Below are positions 1 to 8,802 of a stretch of DNA of 64,000 nucleotides, piece after piece (position 1 is the first letter of the stretch; the number at the start of each line of letters is the position of its first letter). This DNA comes from Sideroxydans sp. GTDB taxonomy: Bacteria > Pseudomonadota > Gammaproteobacteria > Burkholderiales > Gallionellaceae. The stretch spans positions 1 through 64,000 of the forward strand of contig JAQTTU010000011.1 in assembly GCA_028710605.1 (NCBI GenBank), written 5' to 3'. A program made the translations under genes and the position numbers. Below the pieces are notes generated by a model. It searched no databases. It was given only the letters and a program-made list of their open reading frames with translations, and was not told the origin of the DNA.

Positions 1-121
1 CTTCGCCTAAGCAAGCTCGGTCTGCCCAAGTGCAGATACCCACACTAATCGGTTGTTTCTTCTATCTTTTAAAGAACTTTTTGCCGCTTTCTTCTGCAAC
101 CGCAGCTGCGAAGAGGTGCGC
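1..121 (-). other. rRNA operon leader (5' part; 16S lies beyond the left edge)
   Basis: Read on the minus strand, this stretch carries a boxA-like antitermination element (GTTCTTTAAAA, 67-77) followed by the conserved ACCGATTAGTGTGGGT block typical of betaproteobacterial pre-16S leaders. It lies directly downstream of two strong tandem promoters. No part of mature 16S was recognised, so the gene must start left of base 1. The boxA-plus-leader pattern can also occur in 16S-23S spacers, but the promoters argue for the operon start. Confidence 0.75.
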
Positions 122-149
122 ATTATAGGGACTAAAAACTTCTTGTCAA
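122..149 (-). promoter_or_regulatory. rrn promoter, proximal (P2)
   Basis: On the minus strand a perfect TTGACA (144-149) is separated by 16 bp from a perfect TATAAT (122-127), followed by a GC-rich discriminator GCGCACCTC. This is a consensus sigma-70 promoter with the discriminator type expected for stringent control of rRNA operons. Confidence 0.85.
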
Positions 150-276
150 CTAAACTTTTGCACTTCGTTTTCTTGCTTGCAACCCGGCCTAAAACGCAAT
201 CATTTTATTGATTATTAAGCGACTTTCACCTTCAAATTTCGCTTCGTTTCAGCCCCGCCGCAGCGAAGAGGTGCGC

Positions 277-304
277 ATTATAGGGATAGAAAAAATCGCG
301 TCAA
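277..304 (-). promoter_or_regulatory. rrn promoter, distal (P1)
   Basis: A second minus-strand promoter has TTGACG (299-304), a 16-bp spacer and TATAAT (277-282). The bases after the -10 (GCGCACCTCTTCGC) repeat those of the proximal promoter exactly, so the two promoters look like a tandem duplication. The 127 bp between them are AT-rich. Confidence 0.8.
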
Positions 305-395
305 CACATTTGTGAAATATATTTGAAATCCGCATCAGATCACTTCGCATCACCGCATTCCTAACTACAATGCAACACCGTTTGAGAGGCTACAA

Positions 396-1421
396 ATGTC
401 ATTGATTACACTTGGGATCGAATCATCCTGCGACGAAACCGGCATCGCGCTGTATCACACCGAGCGCGGCTTGCTGGCGCATACACTGCACTCGCAGATC
501 GCATTACATAATGAGTATGGCGGTGTCGTACCCGAACTTGCCTCACGCGATCATGTACGTTATGCATTGCCACTGATACGTGCCGCCCTGCAAAAGGCCC
601 ACTGCACGTTACAAGACATTGATGCCATCGCTTACACACAAGGCCCCGGGCTTTCAGGTGCGCTGCTGGTCGGTGCCAGTGTCGCCTGCGCGTTAGCCTA
701 TACATTGAACCTACCCACCATCGGCGTGCATCATCTGGAAGGCCACCTGCTTTCGCCCCTGTTATCCGAGCCGGCACCGGAATTTCCTTTCGTCGCCTTG
801 CTGGTTTCCGGCGGGCACACGCAATTGATGCGCGTGGATGGCGTGGGGCGTTACACCTTATTAGGCGAATCGGTAGATGACGCGGCAGGCGAAGCCTTCG
901 ATAAAAGCGCCAAGCTTCTGGGGCTGGATTATCCCGGAGGCGCATTACTGTCCAAGCTGGCCCAAGGCGGCACTCCGGGGCGATTCAAATTGCCGCGCCC
1001 GATGTTGCATAGCGGCGATCTGGATTTCAGCTTCAGCGGCTTAAAGACAGCGGTGCTCACACTCACCCAGCAACACGAACTGGACGAACAGACTCGCGCC
1101 GACATCGCCCATGCCGCACAGGAAGCCATCGTGGACGTGCTGGCGAGCAAGGCTCTGTCAGCGCTCGTACAAAGCGGACTGGATCAATTGGTCGTGGCGG
1201 GCGGCGTGGGCGCGAACCGGCAGCTACGCAACCGGCTGAATGATGTCATCGGCAAACGCGGCGGCAAGGTGTTCTATCCCGATCTGGAGTTTTGTACCGA
1301 CAACGGTGCGATGATCGCCTTCGCAGGCGCGATGCGTTTACAGCATCAAGCGGGTCAGCGCGACTATCGCTTCAACGTCAGGCCGCGCTGGAATCTACAG
1401 GAACTGAACTACGCCGACTGA
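396..1421 (+). CDS. tsaD: tRNA N6-threonylcarbamoyladenosine transferase TsaD
   Basis: TsaD transfers the threonylcarbamoyl group from TC-AMP to A37 of ANN-decoding tRNAs, in the cytoplasm, as part of the TsaBDE complex. The 341-aa length is normal for the family. Visible marks are the N-terminal [10 protein letters not shown] (ASKHA fold phosphate loop), the metal-binding HHLEGH motif at about 112-117, SGGHTQL at 138-144 and the C-terminal [10 protein letters not shown] block. The gene diverges from the rrn promoters; a weak TACAAT -10 lies at 366-371. Its last 13 bases overlap the end of the convergent plsY. tcdA, which converts t6A to its cyclic form, lies 9 kb away. Confidence 0.97.
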   Translation: MSLITLGIESSCDETGIALYHTERGLLAHTLHSQIALHNEYGGVVPELASRDHVRYALPLIRAALQKAHCTLQDIDAIAYTQGPGLSGALLVGASVACALAYTLNLPTIGVHHLEGHLLSPLLSEPAPEFPFVALLVSGGHTQLMRVDGVGRYTLLGESVDDAAGEAFDKSAKLLGLDYPGGALLSKLAQGGTPGRFKLPRPMLHSGDLDFSFSGLKTAVLTLTQQHELDEQTRADIAHAAQEAIVDVLASKALSALVQSGLDQLVVAGGVGANRQLRNRLNDVIGKRGGKVFYPDLEFCTDNGAMIAFAGAMRLQHQAGQRDYRFNVRPRWNLQELNYAD

Positions 1422-2032
1422 GACTCGGTCTTCTTCTTGCTGCCGATCTTACTTTCTTTGCCTGTCATCAGTTTCTGGATGTTGATCTTGTGTCGCCAGA
1501 TCAGCAACGCGGAAATAGCCACAATCGCCACGATCAACTCGGGCATTAAATGCAATAGCATGGCATAAACCGGTGCGGCAATCGCCGCAACCAGCGCCGC
1601 CAAGGAAGAATAACGAAACACCGCCGCCACCAGCAACCAGGTTCCCAACACCGCCAACCCCATCCAGCCGCTGATCGCCAACAACACTCCCAGCGCCGTC
1701 GCCACACCTTTGCCGCCCTGGAACTTCAGGAATACCGGAAAAAGATGCCCGAGAAACACCGCTAGGGAAACAGAAGCAACCACCCACAAGCCGCCGCCAT
1801 CGTGCGTCGCAAAACGGATCGCCAGCCACACGGCAAGCCAGCCCTTCGCCGCGTCGCCCAACAGCGTCAATGCCGCCGCTGCCTTCTTGCCGCTGCGCAA
1901 CACATTCGTTGCGCCGGGATTGCCCGAACCGTAAGTGCGCGGATCGGCCAGGCCGAACGCCTTGCTCATCAACACCGCAAAAGATACCGAACCCAGCAGG
2001 TAGGCGCACACAACAAAAATAATAGCAGTCAT
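1409..2032 (-). CDS. plsY: Glycerol-3-phosphate acyltransferase PlsY
   Basis: PlsY is an integral membrane enzyme that acylates glycerol-3-phosphate with acyl-phosphate, the first step of phospholipid synthesis. The 207-aa protein has several hydrophobic segments and the family motifs GSGNPGATN (35-43) and a FQGGKGVAT block near 104-112. Its 3' end overlaps tsaD by 13 bp in convergent orientation. It is divergent from folB, as in many proteobacteria, with about 80 bp between the two starts. Confidence 0.96.
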   Translation of the reverse strand: MTAIIFVVCAYLLGSVSFAVLMSKAFGLADPRTYGSGNPGATNVLRSGKKAAAALTLLGDAAKGWLAVWLAIRFATHDGGGLWVVASVSLAVFLGHLFPVFLKFQGGKGVATALGVLLAISGWMGLAVLGTWLLVAAVFRYSSLAALVAAIAAPVYAMLLHLMPELIVAIVAISALLIWRHKINIQKLMTGKESKIGSKKKTESQSA

Positions 2033-2112
2033 CTGGAATACCTTAAAATGCAGAGCGGCGGATTCTACTCGAATGCGCCAACGTCACCAAACGACCAGCC
2101 CCACACCACACT

Positions 2113-2469
2113 ATGGACATCATCTTCCTGCGCGAACTCAAAGTCGTTACCCTGATTGGCATCTACGAGTGGGAAAAGCGCGTACCGCAGACCCTGCAAC
2201 TCGACCTCGACATCGCCCTACCCAACAGCCGCGCCTGCCAAAGCGACGACATCAAGGACGCGCTGGACTACGCCCAGGTCGCGCAACATATACAGACTGT
2301 GCTCAGTGACGGCCATTTTTCCCTGCTGGAAACCCTGGCCGAACACATCGCCCAGATCATCCTCAAGGATTTCAACGCCCCCTGGGTCAAGGTTAGCGTC
2401 GCCAAACTGCAAGCCATCCGCAACTGCAAACAGGTCGGCATCAGCATCGAACGCGGGCAAGTGCGCTAG
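2113..2469 (+). CDS. folB: Dihydroneopterin aldolase FolB
   Basis: FolB cleaves 7,8-dihydroneopterin to 6-hydroxymethyl-dihydropterin and glycolaldehyde in folate synthesis. The 118-aa length is typical. GIYEWEKR (16-23) is the pterin-binding start of the family, and the late SVAKLQAIRN segment carries the conserved lysine. Divergent from plsY; rpmE follows after a gap that holds its own promoter. Confidence 0.93.
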   Translation: MDIIFLRELKVVTLIGIYEWEKRVPQTLQLDLDIALPNSRACQSDDIKDALDYAQVAQHIQTVLSDGHFSLLETLAEHIAQIILKDFNAPWVKVSVAKLQAIRNCKQVGISIERGQVR

Positions 2470-2484
2470 CCTTGTCAAAACAAT

Positions 2485-2513
2485 TTGCCCAACCTACTCT
2501 TTTTATGGATAAT
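2485..2513 (+). promoter_or_regulatory. Putative sigma-70 promoter of rpmE
   Basis: TTGCCC (2485-2490), a 17-bp spacer and GATAAT (2508-2513) precede rpmE. The GC-rich GCGCGCC after the -10 would suit a growth-rate-controlled ribosomal protein gene. Predicted from pattern only. Confidence 0.5.
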
Positions 2514-2577
2514 GCGCGCCCTTATAGGTATCCGTGCGCGTACAACCGCCGCGCCCAATTTTAGTCAGGAACATAAA

Positions 2578-2799
2578 ATGAGAGCAGACATCCACCCCGC
2601 ATACAATGAAATTGCCGTCACTTGCAGTTGCGGCAATACCTTCACCACCCGCTCCACCATGAGCAAGCCCGCGCTGCACGTTGAAGTGTGCTCCGAGTGC
2701 CACCCGTTCTACACCGGCACCCAGAAGATCGTGGACACCGCTGGCCGCATCGAGAAATTCCGCAACAAGTACGGTACGAGCACCAAAGCTGCTGCTTAA
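2578..2799 (+). CDS. rpmE: 50S ribosomal protein L31, zinc-binding type
   Basis: L31 is a small protein of the large ribosomal subunit that forms the intersubunit bridge B1. The start is ATG 2578, preceded by AGGA, giving 73 aa and the standard [10 protein letters not shown]-terminus; an upstream in-frame start at 2485 would add unrelated residues that overlap the promoter. The cysteine pairs CSC (16-18) and CSEC (about 37-40) are the zinc site, so this is the C+ paralogue. A hairpin terminator follows. Confidence 0.96.
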   Translation: MRADIHPAYNEIAVTCSCGNTFTTRSTMSKPALHVEVCSECHPFYTGTQKIVDTAGRIEKFRNKYGTSTKAAA

Positions 2800-2829
2800 T
2801 TGAGTTGAGTTAAGTATAGAGCCAAGATC

Positions 2830-2860
2830 AAAAGGCAGCGTTGGCTGCCTTTTTCTTTTG
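2830..2860 (+). terminator. Rho-independent terminator after rpmE
   Basis: A 10-bp stem AAAAGGCAGC/GCTGCCTTTT (2830-2839 and 2844-2853) with a GTTG loop is followed by a T-rich run. It lies 30 bp after the rpmE stop and just before the next gene start. Confidence 0.85.
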
Positions 2861-2873
2861 CGGAGCGACACCC

Positions 2874-4304
2874 ATGAAAAAATCGCTATTCCTCCTGCTT
2901 GCTGCCTGCTTTGCGCTGACCTTTTCCGGTTGCGCGCAGAACCCGGTTTCCGGCGGACAGGATTTTGTGATGATGTCGGAGTCGCAGGAAATCGCCATGG
3001 GGCGCAACGCGGACATTGACGTGCGCAAGCAATACAAGGTGTACGACAATCCCGCCTTGCAGAAATATGTGAACGATGTCGGACAGAAAATCGCCAGACA
3101 AAGCCACCGCCCCAATCTGAATTACCACTTCACCGTACTCGATTCTCCCGAGATCAACGCCTTCGCGTTGCCCGGCGGCTACGTGTATATCACGCGCGGC
3201 ATTCTGGCCTATCTCAATTCGGAAGCGGAAATGGCGGCGGTGCTGGGGCACGAGATCGGCCACGTCACCGCGCGCCACGGCGTGAAGCAGCAAAGCGCGG
3301 CGAAAGCCACCAGCATCGGCATTTCTCTCGTCTCGATTATGGTGCCGCAGCTCAACAACCAAGCATTCCACGATGCCGGCAATCTGCTGGGCGGCGCGCT
3401 GCTGTCCGGTTATGGGCGCGACCACGAACTGGAAGCCGACCGGCTGGGCGCGCAATATCTGGCGCGCACCGATTACGATCCGCAAGCGATGATCCGCGTG
3501 ATCGGCGTGTTGAAAAACCAAGAAGAATTCGATGCCGAAATCGCCAAGCAGGAAGGGCGCGAACCGCGCCGCTACCACGGCACTTTCGCCACCCACCCGG
3601 ACAACGACACGCGCTTGCAACAAGTGGTGGGCGAAGCAAAAAACCTGACGGTTACCAACCCCGTCGAGAACAAAGCCGAATTTATCAAACTCAGCTCGGG
3701 GCTGGTGTTCGGCGACAGCGTGGATGAAGGCGTGGTGCGCGACAACCAGTTCACCCACCGCGACCTCGGCATCGCGCTCACCTTCCCTCCCGAGTGGAGC
3801 GTGAAGAATTCGCCCGCGCAACTCATCGCGCTCAACCCGCAACGCGATGCCTCCATCGAATTCAAACTGGACAGCAAACCGTCCGGCACCACCGTCGAAT
3901 ACGCGCGCCGCCTGCTGGGCAATGAAGCCACCATCAACGCGCTGGAAATCGACAAGCATCCTGCGGCGATAGGCGCGGCCAGTGCGGCCGAGGCGGGAGT
4001 CATCTACAGCACGGGCAAAGCCTTCCTCATCCTGGGCGCGGCCAAAACGCCGCAGATCATGGCCGCACAGCGCGCGGCGATGGAAAACACCATACGCAGC
4101 TTCCGCATGTTGAGCGAGGAAGAGCGCAAGCAGATCAAGCCGCTGACCATACAACTTGCCACAGCAAAAACTGGCGACACCTACGCCAAGCTCGCGCAAC
4201 ATTCGCCGCTGGGAAAAAATGCGGATAAGTATCTGCGCCTCATCAACGAACAATATCCGCAAGGCGAGCCGGTCGCGGGACAAACAATAAAAACCGTCGA
4301 ATAA
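2874..4304 (+). CDS. M48 family metalloprotease, lipoprotein
   Basis: A predicted periplasmic, lipid-anchored zinc metalloprotease, probably in outer-membrane quality control as in the BepA/LoiP group. The ATG at 2874 is chosen because it starts a type II signal peptide with lipobox FSGC (Cys20); an upstream start would lie in the terminator. HEIGH at 126-130 supplies two zinc ligands and the catalytic Glu, and ELEAD near 185-189 supplies the third. The 476-aa protein has a long C-terminal region after about residue 260 without TPR motifs that I can recognise. The next gene starts immediately after its stop codon, so the two are probably cotranscribed. Confidence 0.88.
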   Translation: MKKSLFLLLAACFALTFSGCAQNPVSGGQDFVMMSESQEIAMGRNADIDVRKQYKVYDNPALQKYVNDVGQKIARQSHRPNLNYHFTVLDSPEINAFALPGGYVYITRGILAYLNSEAEMAAVLGHEIGHVTARHGVKQQSAAKATSIGISLVSIMVPQLNNQAFHDAGNLLGGALLSGYGRDHELEADRLGAQYLARTDYDPQAMIRVIGVLKNQEEFDAEIAKQEGREPRRYHGTFATHPDNDTRLQQVVGEAKNLTVTNPVENKAEFIKLSSGLVFGDSVDEGVVRDNQFTHRDLGIALTFPPEWSVKNSPAQLIALNPQRDASIEFKLDSKPSGTTVEYARRLLGNEATINALEIDKHPAAIGAASAAEAGVIYSTGKAFLILGAAKTPQIMAAQRAAMENTIRSFRMLSEEERKQIKPLTIQLATAKTGDTYAKLAQHSPLGKNADKYLRLINEQYPQGEPVAGQTIKTVE

Positions 4305-5945
4305 ATGTACGCCTACTACACCCAACTCAAAGAACCGGAAATCACGCCGTTCAAAGCGGGATTCCTGTTCCTGCTGTGCGCCGTCTGGATATTCACCGGG
4401 CTGATCGGTCACGACCCGTGGAAGCCGGATGAAGCCTACAGTTTCGGGCTGGTGTATCACATCATCCAGAGCGGCGATTGGCTGGTGCCGACGCTGGCGG
4501 GCGAACCCTATGTGGACAAACCGCCGCTGTATTACTGGACGGCGGCGATCTTCGCCAAAACGCTCGCGCCGCTGCTGCCGCTGCACGACGGTGCGCGGCT
4601 CGCATCGGGCTTCTACACCGTACTCACGCTGCTGTTCGCGGGAATGACCGGGCGCGAACTGTTCGGCAACAATCGCGGCTGGCCGGTCGCCATCATCCTC
4701 ATCGGCTGCCTCGGCATGCTGGTGCGCGCGCACGAAATCCTCACCGACAACGCGCTGCTCACCGGCTGCGCCATCATGCTCTACGGCTTCGCCCTCAGCC
4801 TGCGCCGCACCACGCTCGCGGGCGTATTTATCGGCCTCGGACTAGGGCTAGGCTTTCTCAGCAAAGGCTTCATCGCGCCGTTTTTATTTCTATTCATCAG
4901 CATCGCACTGCTGCTGTTCCGCAACTGGCGCACGCGCGAATATTTCACCGCGCTGGGCATCGCCGTTTTGTGCGCGCTGCCGCTGCTGGTCGTGTGGCCG
5001 CTGCTGCTGTACCTGCATTCGCCCGCGATGTTCATCGAATGGGCGTGGACGCGCAACATCGGACGCTGGTTCGGCTTCGCCGCCAGCGGCGATTTCCGCG
5101 AAGTGTTCTATTACCTGAAAGCCCTGCCGTGGCTGGCCTGGCCCGCCGCCCCCTTGGCCGCGTGGACGGTGTGGGAAGCGCGCAAACGGATATGGCGCGA
5201 GCCGGAATTCCAACTGCTGCTGACCAGTTTCCTCGTCATGTTCGCAGTGCTGAGTTTCGTGCCGGACATCAACGACCAGAACGCCATGCCCATGCTGCTG
5301 CCCATCGCGCTGCTGGCCACCGCATCGCTCTCCACCTTGCGGCGCGGCGCGGCCAACGCGCTCGACTGGTTCGCCATCATGACCTTCGCCCTGCTCGCCA
5401 TCGTCTTCTGGTGGGGCTGGGGCGGCCTGCTGCTCGACAACAAAGCCAAGATCACCTGGTGGTTGAAAAATTACCAGCCCGGCTTCGAACCGGATTTTTA
5501 CGCCGTCCCGTTCTGGATTGCCGCAGCCGCAACCGTGCTGTGGATCGCCATCGTGTGGCGCGTCGGCCGCTCCGTGCGCCGCTCGCTCATCAACTGGGCG
5601 GCCAGCATCAGCCTGCTGTGGATACTCGCCATGACCATCTGGCTGCCCTGGCTGGACACCGGCAAAAGCTACCGCTACATGGTGGTTGACCTGAAAAAAA
5701 ATCTGCCGCAAAAATACAAATGCATCGCCGGGGTCAACATCGGCGACAACCAGGCCGCCATGCTGCAATACTTCGGCGACATCAAACCGCGCACCCACGC
5801 CTCCTACGTCTGCGACCTGCTGCTGGTACAAGGCAACCGCATCTCCAAACCCATAGAAGACGAAATCGGCTGGGACAAAATCTGGGAAGGCGGACGCAAA
5901 GGCGACACCAACGAACGGTTCAGGTTGTATAAAAGGTTGAAGTGA
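4305..5945 (+). CDS. ArnT/PMT-family glycosyltransferase (GT39/GT83-like), membrane
   Basis: A polytopic inner-membrane glycosyltransferase that would move a sugar from a polyprenyl-phosphate carrier to an outside acceptor such as lipid A or a protein; the actual donor and acceptor are not known. The 546-aa protein has about 12 hydrophobic segments. DPWKPDEAY near 37-45 contains the acidic residue of the first periplasmic loop typical of this fold, followed by the VDKPPLYYW signature near 68-76. Its ATG abuts the stop of the M48 gene with no gap, which implies translational coupling. Confidence 0.85.
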   Translation: MYAYYTQLKEPEITPFKAGFLFLLCAVWIFTGLIGHDPWKPDEAYSFGLVYHIIQSGDWLVPTLAGEPYVDKPPLYYWTAAIFAKTLAPLLPLHDGARLASGFYTVLTLLFAGMTGRELFGNNRGWPVAIILIGCLGMLVRAHEILTDNALLTGCAIMLYGFALSLRRTTLAGVFIGLGLGLGFLSKGFIAPFLFLFISIALLLFRNWRTREYFTALGIAVLCALPLLVVWPLLLYLHSPAMFIEWAWTRNIGRWFGFAASGDFREVFYYLKALPWLAWPAAPLAAWTVWEARKRIWREPEFQLLLTSFLVMFAVLSFVPDINDQNAMPMLLPIALLATASLSTLRRGAANALDWFAIMTFALLAIVFWWGWGGLLLDNKAKITWWLKNYQPGFEPDFYAVPFWIAAAATVLWIAIVWRVGRSVRRSLINWAASISLLWILAMTIWLPWLDTGKSYRYMVVDLKKNLPQKYKCIAGVNIGDNQAAMLQYFGDIKPRTHASYVCDLLLVQGNRISKPIEDEIGWDKIWEGGRKGDTNERFRLYKRLK

Positions 5946-5961
5946 TTTTACAAAGGCAACG

Positions 5962-6037
5962 TGCCCGCAAGCCGCGTCAATAGGCGATCTACGTTATGCA
6001 ATGCTTGGAGATGCCCGTATTTGCTGGCTTGCGGGCA
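5962..6037. repeat. Family E hairpin repeat
   Basis: Outer arms TGCCCGCAAGCC (5962-5973) and GGCTTGCGGGCA (6026-6037) are perfectly complementary. Inside lie the family core words GTCAATAGGCGATCTACG and GATGCCCGTATTT. The same words recur near 17744, 21799-21880, 39548, 40725-40775, 49663-49770, 57352 and 59408-59487. It sits just past the 3' end of the DUF1439 gene. Confidence 0.8.
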
Positions 6038-6054
6038 ATATGGATTGAAAAATC

Positions 6055-6600
6055 CTACTTCTTGAACTTGAACCTGATACCGTTGCTGACCACATCCACC
6101 GCCTCGATCTCGAACGCAACCCCCTTGTAGCTCAACTCGTCCGGCTCGAAACGGTGCAAGGGATTTTCTTTCATGTAATCGTCCAGCATCCTGGTCAAAT
6201 GCGGACGCAACAACTCCAGCACCCCCGCAAAATCCTGGCGCATCTTCAGCGTGTTCACCTGCACATCGCGCAAATACAGCGCGCGCTGTGCCGGGACGTA
6301 ATACGGCGTGCCGCTCACCGCAACCAGCCCGTCCAGACTGACGCGCAGCGCGGTTGTCGCGGAATAATTCACCGCGAACGCCATGCGGTTCTGCTCCGCA
6401 GAAAACGCCAATGCCGGTGAACTCAACGTCACCCTATACCTCAACACCCCCTGCCCCGCCTCGCGCGACACCGGAAACTTCTGCGCCAACTTGTCGTTCA
6501 AGCGATCCTGCGTCAGCACATACTCCGACGGCAAAATGGTCGAGCACGCGCTAAGCAACAGCGCGACGGACAACAGCAACAGCGAAAGAAATTTGTTCAT
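6055..6600 (-). CDS. DUF1439 lipoprotein
   Basis: A small outer-membrane or periplasmic lipoprotein resembling the DUF1439 (YceB-like) family, whose function is not established. The start used is the ATG at 6600, five bases after AGGGG; the ATG at 6603 is equally in frame. The signal peptide ends in a lipobox LLSAC. The 181-aa mature part contains the lipid-binding-barrel-like pattern common to the family (LTQDRLNDKLAQKFP near the N-terminus). It stands alone between repeat blocks. Confidence 0.75.
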   Translation of the reverse strand: MNKFLSLLLLSVALLLSACSTILPSEYVLTQDRLNDKLAQKFPVSREAGQGVLRYRVTLSSPALAFSAEQNRMAFAVNYSATTALRVSLDGLVAVSGTPYYVPAQRALYLRDVQVNTLKMRQDFAGVLELLRPHLTRMLDDYMKENPLHRFEPDELSYKGVAFEIEAVDVVSNGIRFKFKK

Positions 6601-6603
6601 CAT

Positions 6604-7315
6604 CACCCCTAAATCAAACAACACCCGCCCTTGCAGATCACTCATACAGAGGCACGCAGGGTACGGCGTTCCCTCACCCCAACCCCTCTCCCGGAGGGAG
6701 AGGGACTTAACTCCCTTCTCCCGTAGGCAGGAGAAGGGCTGGGGATGAGGGTCGGTGCGTTGCAATGAAATTTGCTTCAACTCACCGCCCCTCACCCTAC
6801 CCCTCTGATGAAACTACTAGCCATTCGACTAGGCTGCAAAACCCGCAGCCAAGTCGCTGGTTATCCCGCCTGCGGGAGAGGGAATTTATAGCGGCAGAAA
6901 TCAAAATAGTTATACGGGTTGGGTGGAGCGTAGCGACACCCAACATCAAAACAAAAAAATGCGCGCAGCGCACAAAACCGCTTTTTTCTTTTTCCCCTGT
7001 GCGCCGCCGAGTAGCGCAGGCTGGTCAGGGGATTTCGGCGAGGACTGTCTGAGCGCGTAGCGCGAGTTCCGCAGCCGCCTGACCAGTCAAGCAACGCAGG
7101 GAACCGCGCAGCGGCGGCGCACCGGGGTCGCCTTTTCTTTGGTTACTTTCTTTTGGCGAAGCAAAAGAAAGTGACTAGCTGTCGGGCTACCCCCGACGGT
7201 TTTCCTTAAACCATACGGCGCAATGCCCGTTGGTTATTGCGCCCTACGCTTGCTGTCGGGCTACCCCCGAACGGTTTCCGATGGGTATCGCTGCGCTCAA
7301 CCCATCCTACGCTTG
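6604..7315. repeat. 712-bp gene-free block of stacked dispersed repeats
   Basis: No convincing gene is seen here. 6668-6800 holds a family G dyad (CCCTCACCCCAACCCC ... GGGGATGAGGG) that recurs at 10976-11094. 7125-7180 holds TTTTCTTTGGTTACTTTC with its complement GAAAGTGACT nearby. 7206-7245 holds GCGCAATGCCCGTTGGTT, whose inverted relative lies at 39441-39475. Around 6925-6950 the words GTTGGGTGGAGCG and CGACACCCAAC form another dyad. Confidence 0.7.
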
Positions 7316-7495
7316 CTAAGAATCCAAGTACTCCTTCGGCGCAAGGAATGGGACGGACGGATGTAGTTTCTCACGCATGCACTCGCCATGAGCCGAAAGA
7401 ACTTGGGTTGCATCATCAGGCAACCCAAGAATAATGCTCATTGGCGGCTCATCCACAATTGGTTCGGCACAAAAACAGCAAACGGGATTGGACAT
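7316..7495 (-). CDS. Small putative zinc-finger protein of unknown function
   Basis: A 59-aa ORF starting at MSNPV (ATG 7495), only 7 bp after the aroC stop codon on the same strand, so probably cotranscribed with it. It holds a CxxC pair (CFC at residues 6-8 region), then AHGEC and the LHPSVP segment, a C-C-H-C arrangement compatible with one bound zinc. I recall similar small unannotated proteins with an AHxxCL..LHP ending but cannot name a family. The codon pattern is like that of its neighbours. The longer reading frame would extend into aroC. Confidence 0.55.
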   Translation of the reverse strand: MSNPVCCFCAEPIVDEPPMSIILGLPDDATQVLSAHGECMREKLHPSVPFLAPKEYLDS

Positions 7496-7502
7496 GGGCG
7501 GC

Positions 7503-8597
7503 CTAACGAATTTTGGGAGTCCCACAAACCACATCCCCACACTGCCCCCTATGCCGCAGTGCATGGTCAATCAACACCAGCGCCAGCATCGCCTCCGCAA
7601 TCGGCGTGGCCCGAATCCCCACGCACGGGTCATGCCGCCCTTCGGTGGAAACCTTCACCGCCTCCCCCGCCTTGTTGATCGAATTGCGCTCAATGCGAAT
7701 ACTCGAAGTCGGTTTGATCGCGTAGCGGGCGACGATGTCCTGCCCGGTGGTGATGCCGCCGAGGATGCCGCCCGCGTTGTTCGACAAGAATCCGTTCGGC
7801 GTGAGTTCGTCGCCGTGTTCGCTGCCGCGCTGCGTGACGCAGCCAAAGCCCGCGCCTATCTCCACACCTTTCACCGCGTTGATGCCCATCAGCGCGTGGG
7901 CGATGTCGGCATCGATGCGGTCGAACACCGGCTCGCCCCAACCCACCGGCACGTTGTGCGCGACCACGGCGAGTTTCGCGCCAATGGAGTCGCCGGAATG
8001 GCGCAGCGCGTCCATGTATTCTTCCAGCCGCGCGACGTAGCTCGCGTCGGGCACGAAGAAGCTGTTGCCTTCTGCCGTCACGTCTTCCCAGCTTTTGAAC
8101 GGCACTTCGATCTCGCCGAGTTGCGCGAGGTAACCGCGCACGGTCACGCCGTACCGCTCGTGCAGCCATTTTTTCGCAATCGCTCCCGCCGCCACGCGCC
8201 CTGCCGTCTCGCGCGCCGAGGCGCGACCGCCGCCGCGATAATCGCGGATGCCGTATTTCTGCCAGTAGGTGTAGTCGGCGTGGCCGGGGCGGAAGGTGTC
8301 GGCGATGTTGCCGTAGTCCTTGCTGCGCTGGTCTTCGTTGCGGATCAGCAGCGCGATGGGCGTGCCGGTGGTCTTGCCTTCGAACACGCCGGAAAGAATC
8401 TCCACCGTGTCCGACTCGCGCCGCTGCGTGACATGGCGCGAGGTTCCGGGCTTGCGCCGGTCGAGGTCGCCCTGAATGTCGGCCTCGCTCAACGCCATCC
8501 CCGGCGGGCAGCCATCGACGATGCAACCGATGGCCGCGCCGTGCGATTCGCCAAAAGAAGTGACCGTAAACAGAGTGCCGAAAGTGTTTCCAGACAT
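7503..8597 (-). CDS. aroC: Chorismate synthase
   Basis: AroC makes chorismate from 5-enolpyruvylshikimate-3-phosphate with reduced FMN, the last step of the shikimate pathway. The 364-aa length is normal. SFGESHG near 14-20, [14 protein letters not shown] near 103-116 and the [18 protein letters not shown] block are the family signatures. Chorismate is the substrate of PabB, encoded at 50119. Confidence 0.97.
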   Translation of the reverse strand: MSGNTFGTLFTVTSFGESHGAAIGCIVDGCPPGMALSEADIQGDLDRRKPGTSRHVTQRRESDTVEILSGVFEGKTTGTPIALLIRNEDQRSKDYGNIADTFRPGHADYTYWQKYGIRDYRGGGRASARETAGRVAAGAIAKKWLHERYGVTVRGYLAQLGEIEVPFKSWEDVTAEGNSFFVPDASYVARLEEYMDALRHSGDSIGAKLAVVAHNVPVGWGEPVFDRIDADIAHALMGINAVKGVEIGAGFGCVTQRGSEHGDELTPNGFLSNNAGGILGGITTGQDIVARYAIKPTSSIRIERNSINKAGEAVKVSTEGRHDPCVGIRATPIAEAMLALVLIDHALRHRGQCGDVVCGTPKIR

Positions 8598-8669
8598 GAT
8601 GTTGTCTCGCTAAATTGATGGGGCGAGTTTAACATGGCGACACTTCCCACAAACACCGTCATTCCCGCC

Positions 8670-8785
8670 GTCATTCCGGCGCAGGCCGGAATCCAGCGGG
8701 TTTGTTCAATATGCATTTAAGATTTTGTCTCCGCGTTGCGGAGAACCTTTTGATTGACTGGATTCCGGCCTGCGCCGGAATGACG
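8670..8785. repeat. Family A REP doublet, copy 1
   Basis: Inverted arms CGTCATTCCGGCGCAGGCCG and its complement bracket a conserved centre AAGATTTTGTCTCCGCGTTG with its own small hairpin. Total length is about 116 bp. Near-identical copies are at 10108-10226 and, inverted, at 44671-44785. Confidence 0.88.
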
Positions 8786-8802
8786 AAATTGGAGAGTTAT
8801 AG

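Noticed and set aside
2886-4733. 615-aa minus-strand open frame opposite the M48 protease gene
   Set aside because: A shadow of GC-rich coding sequence; its Arg/His-rich composition has no family features, and the plus-strand gene has signal peptide and HEIGH motif.
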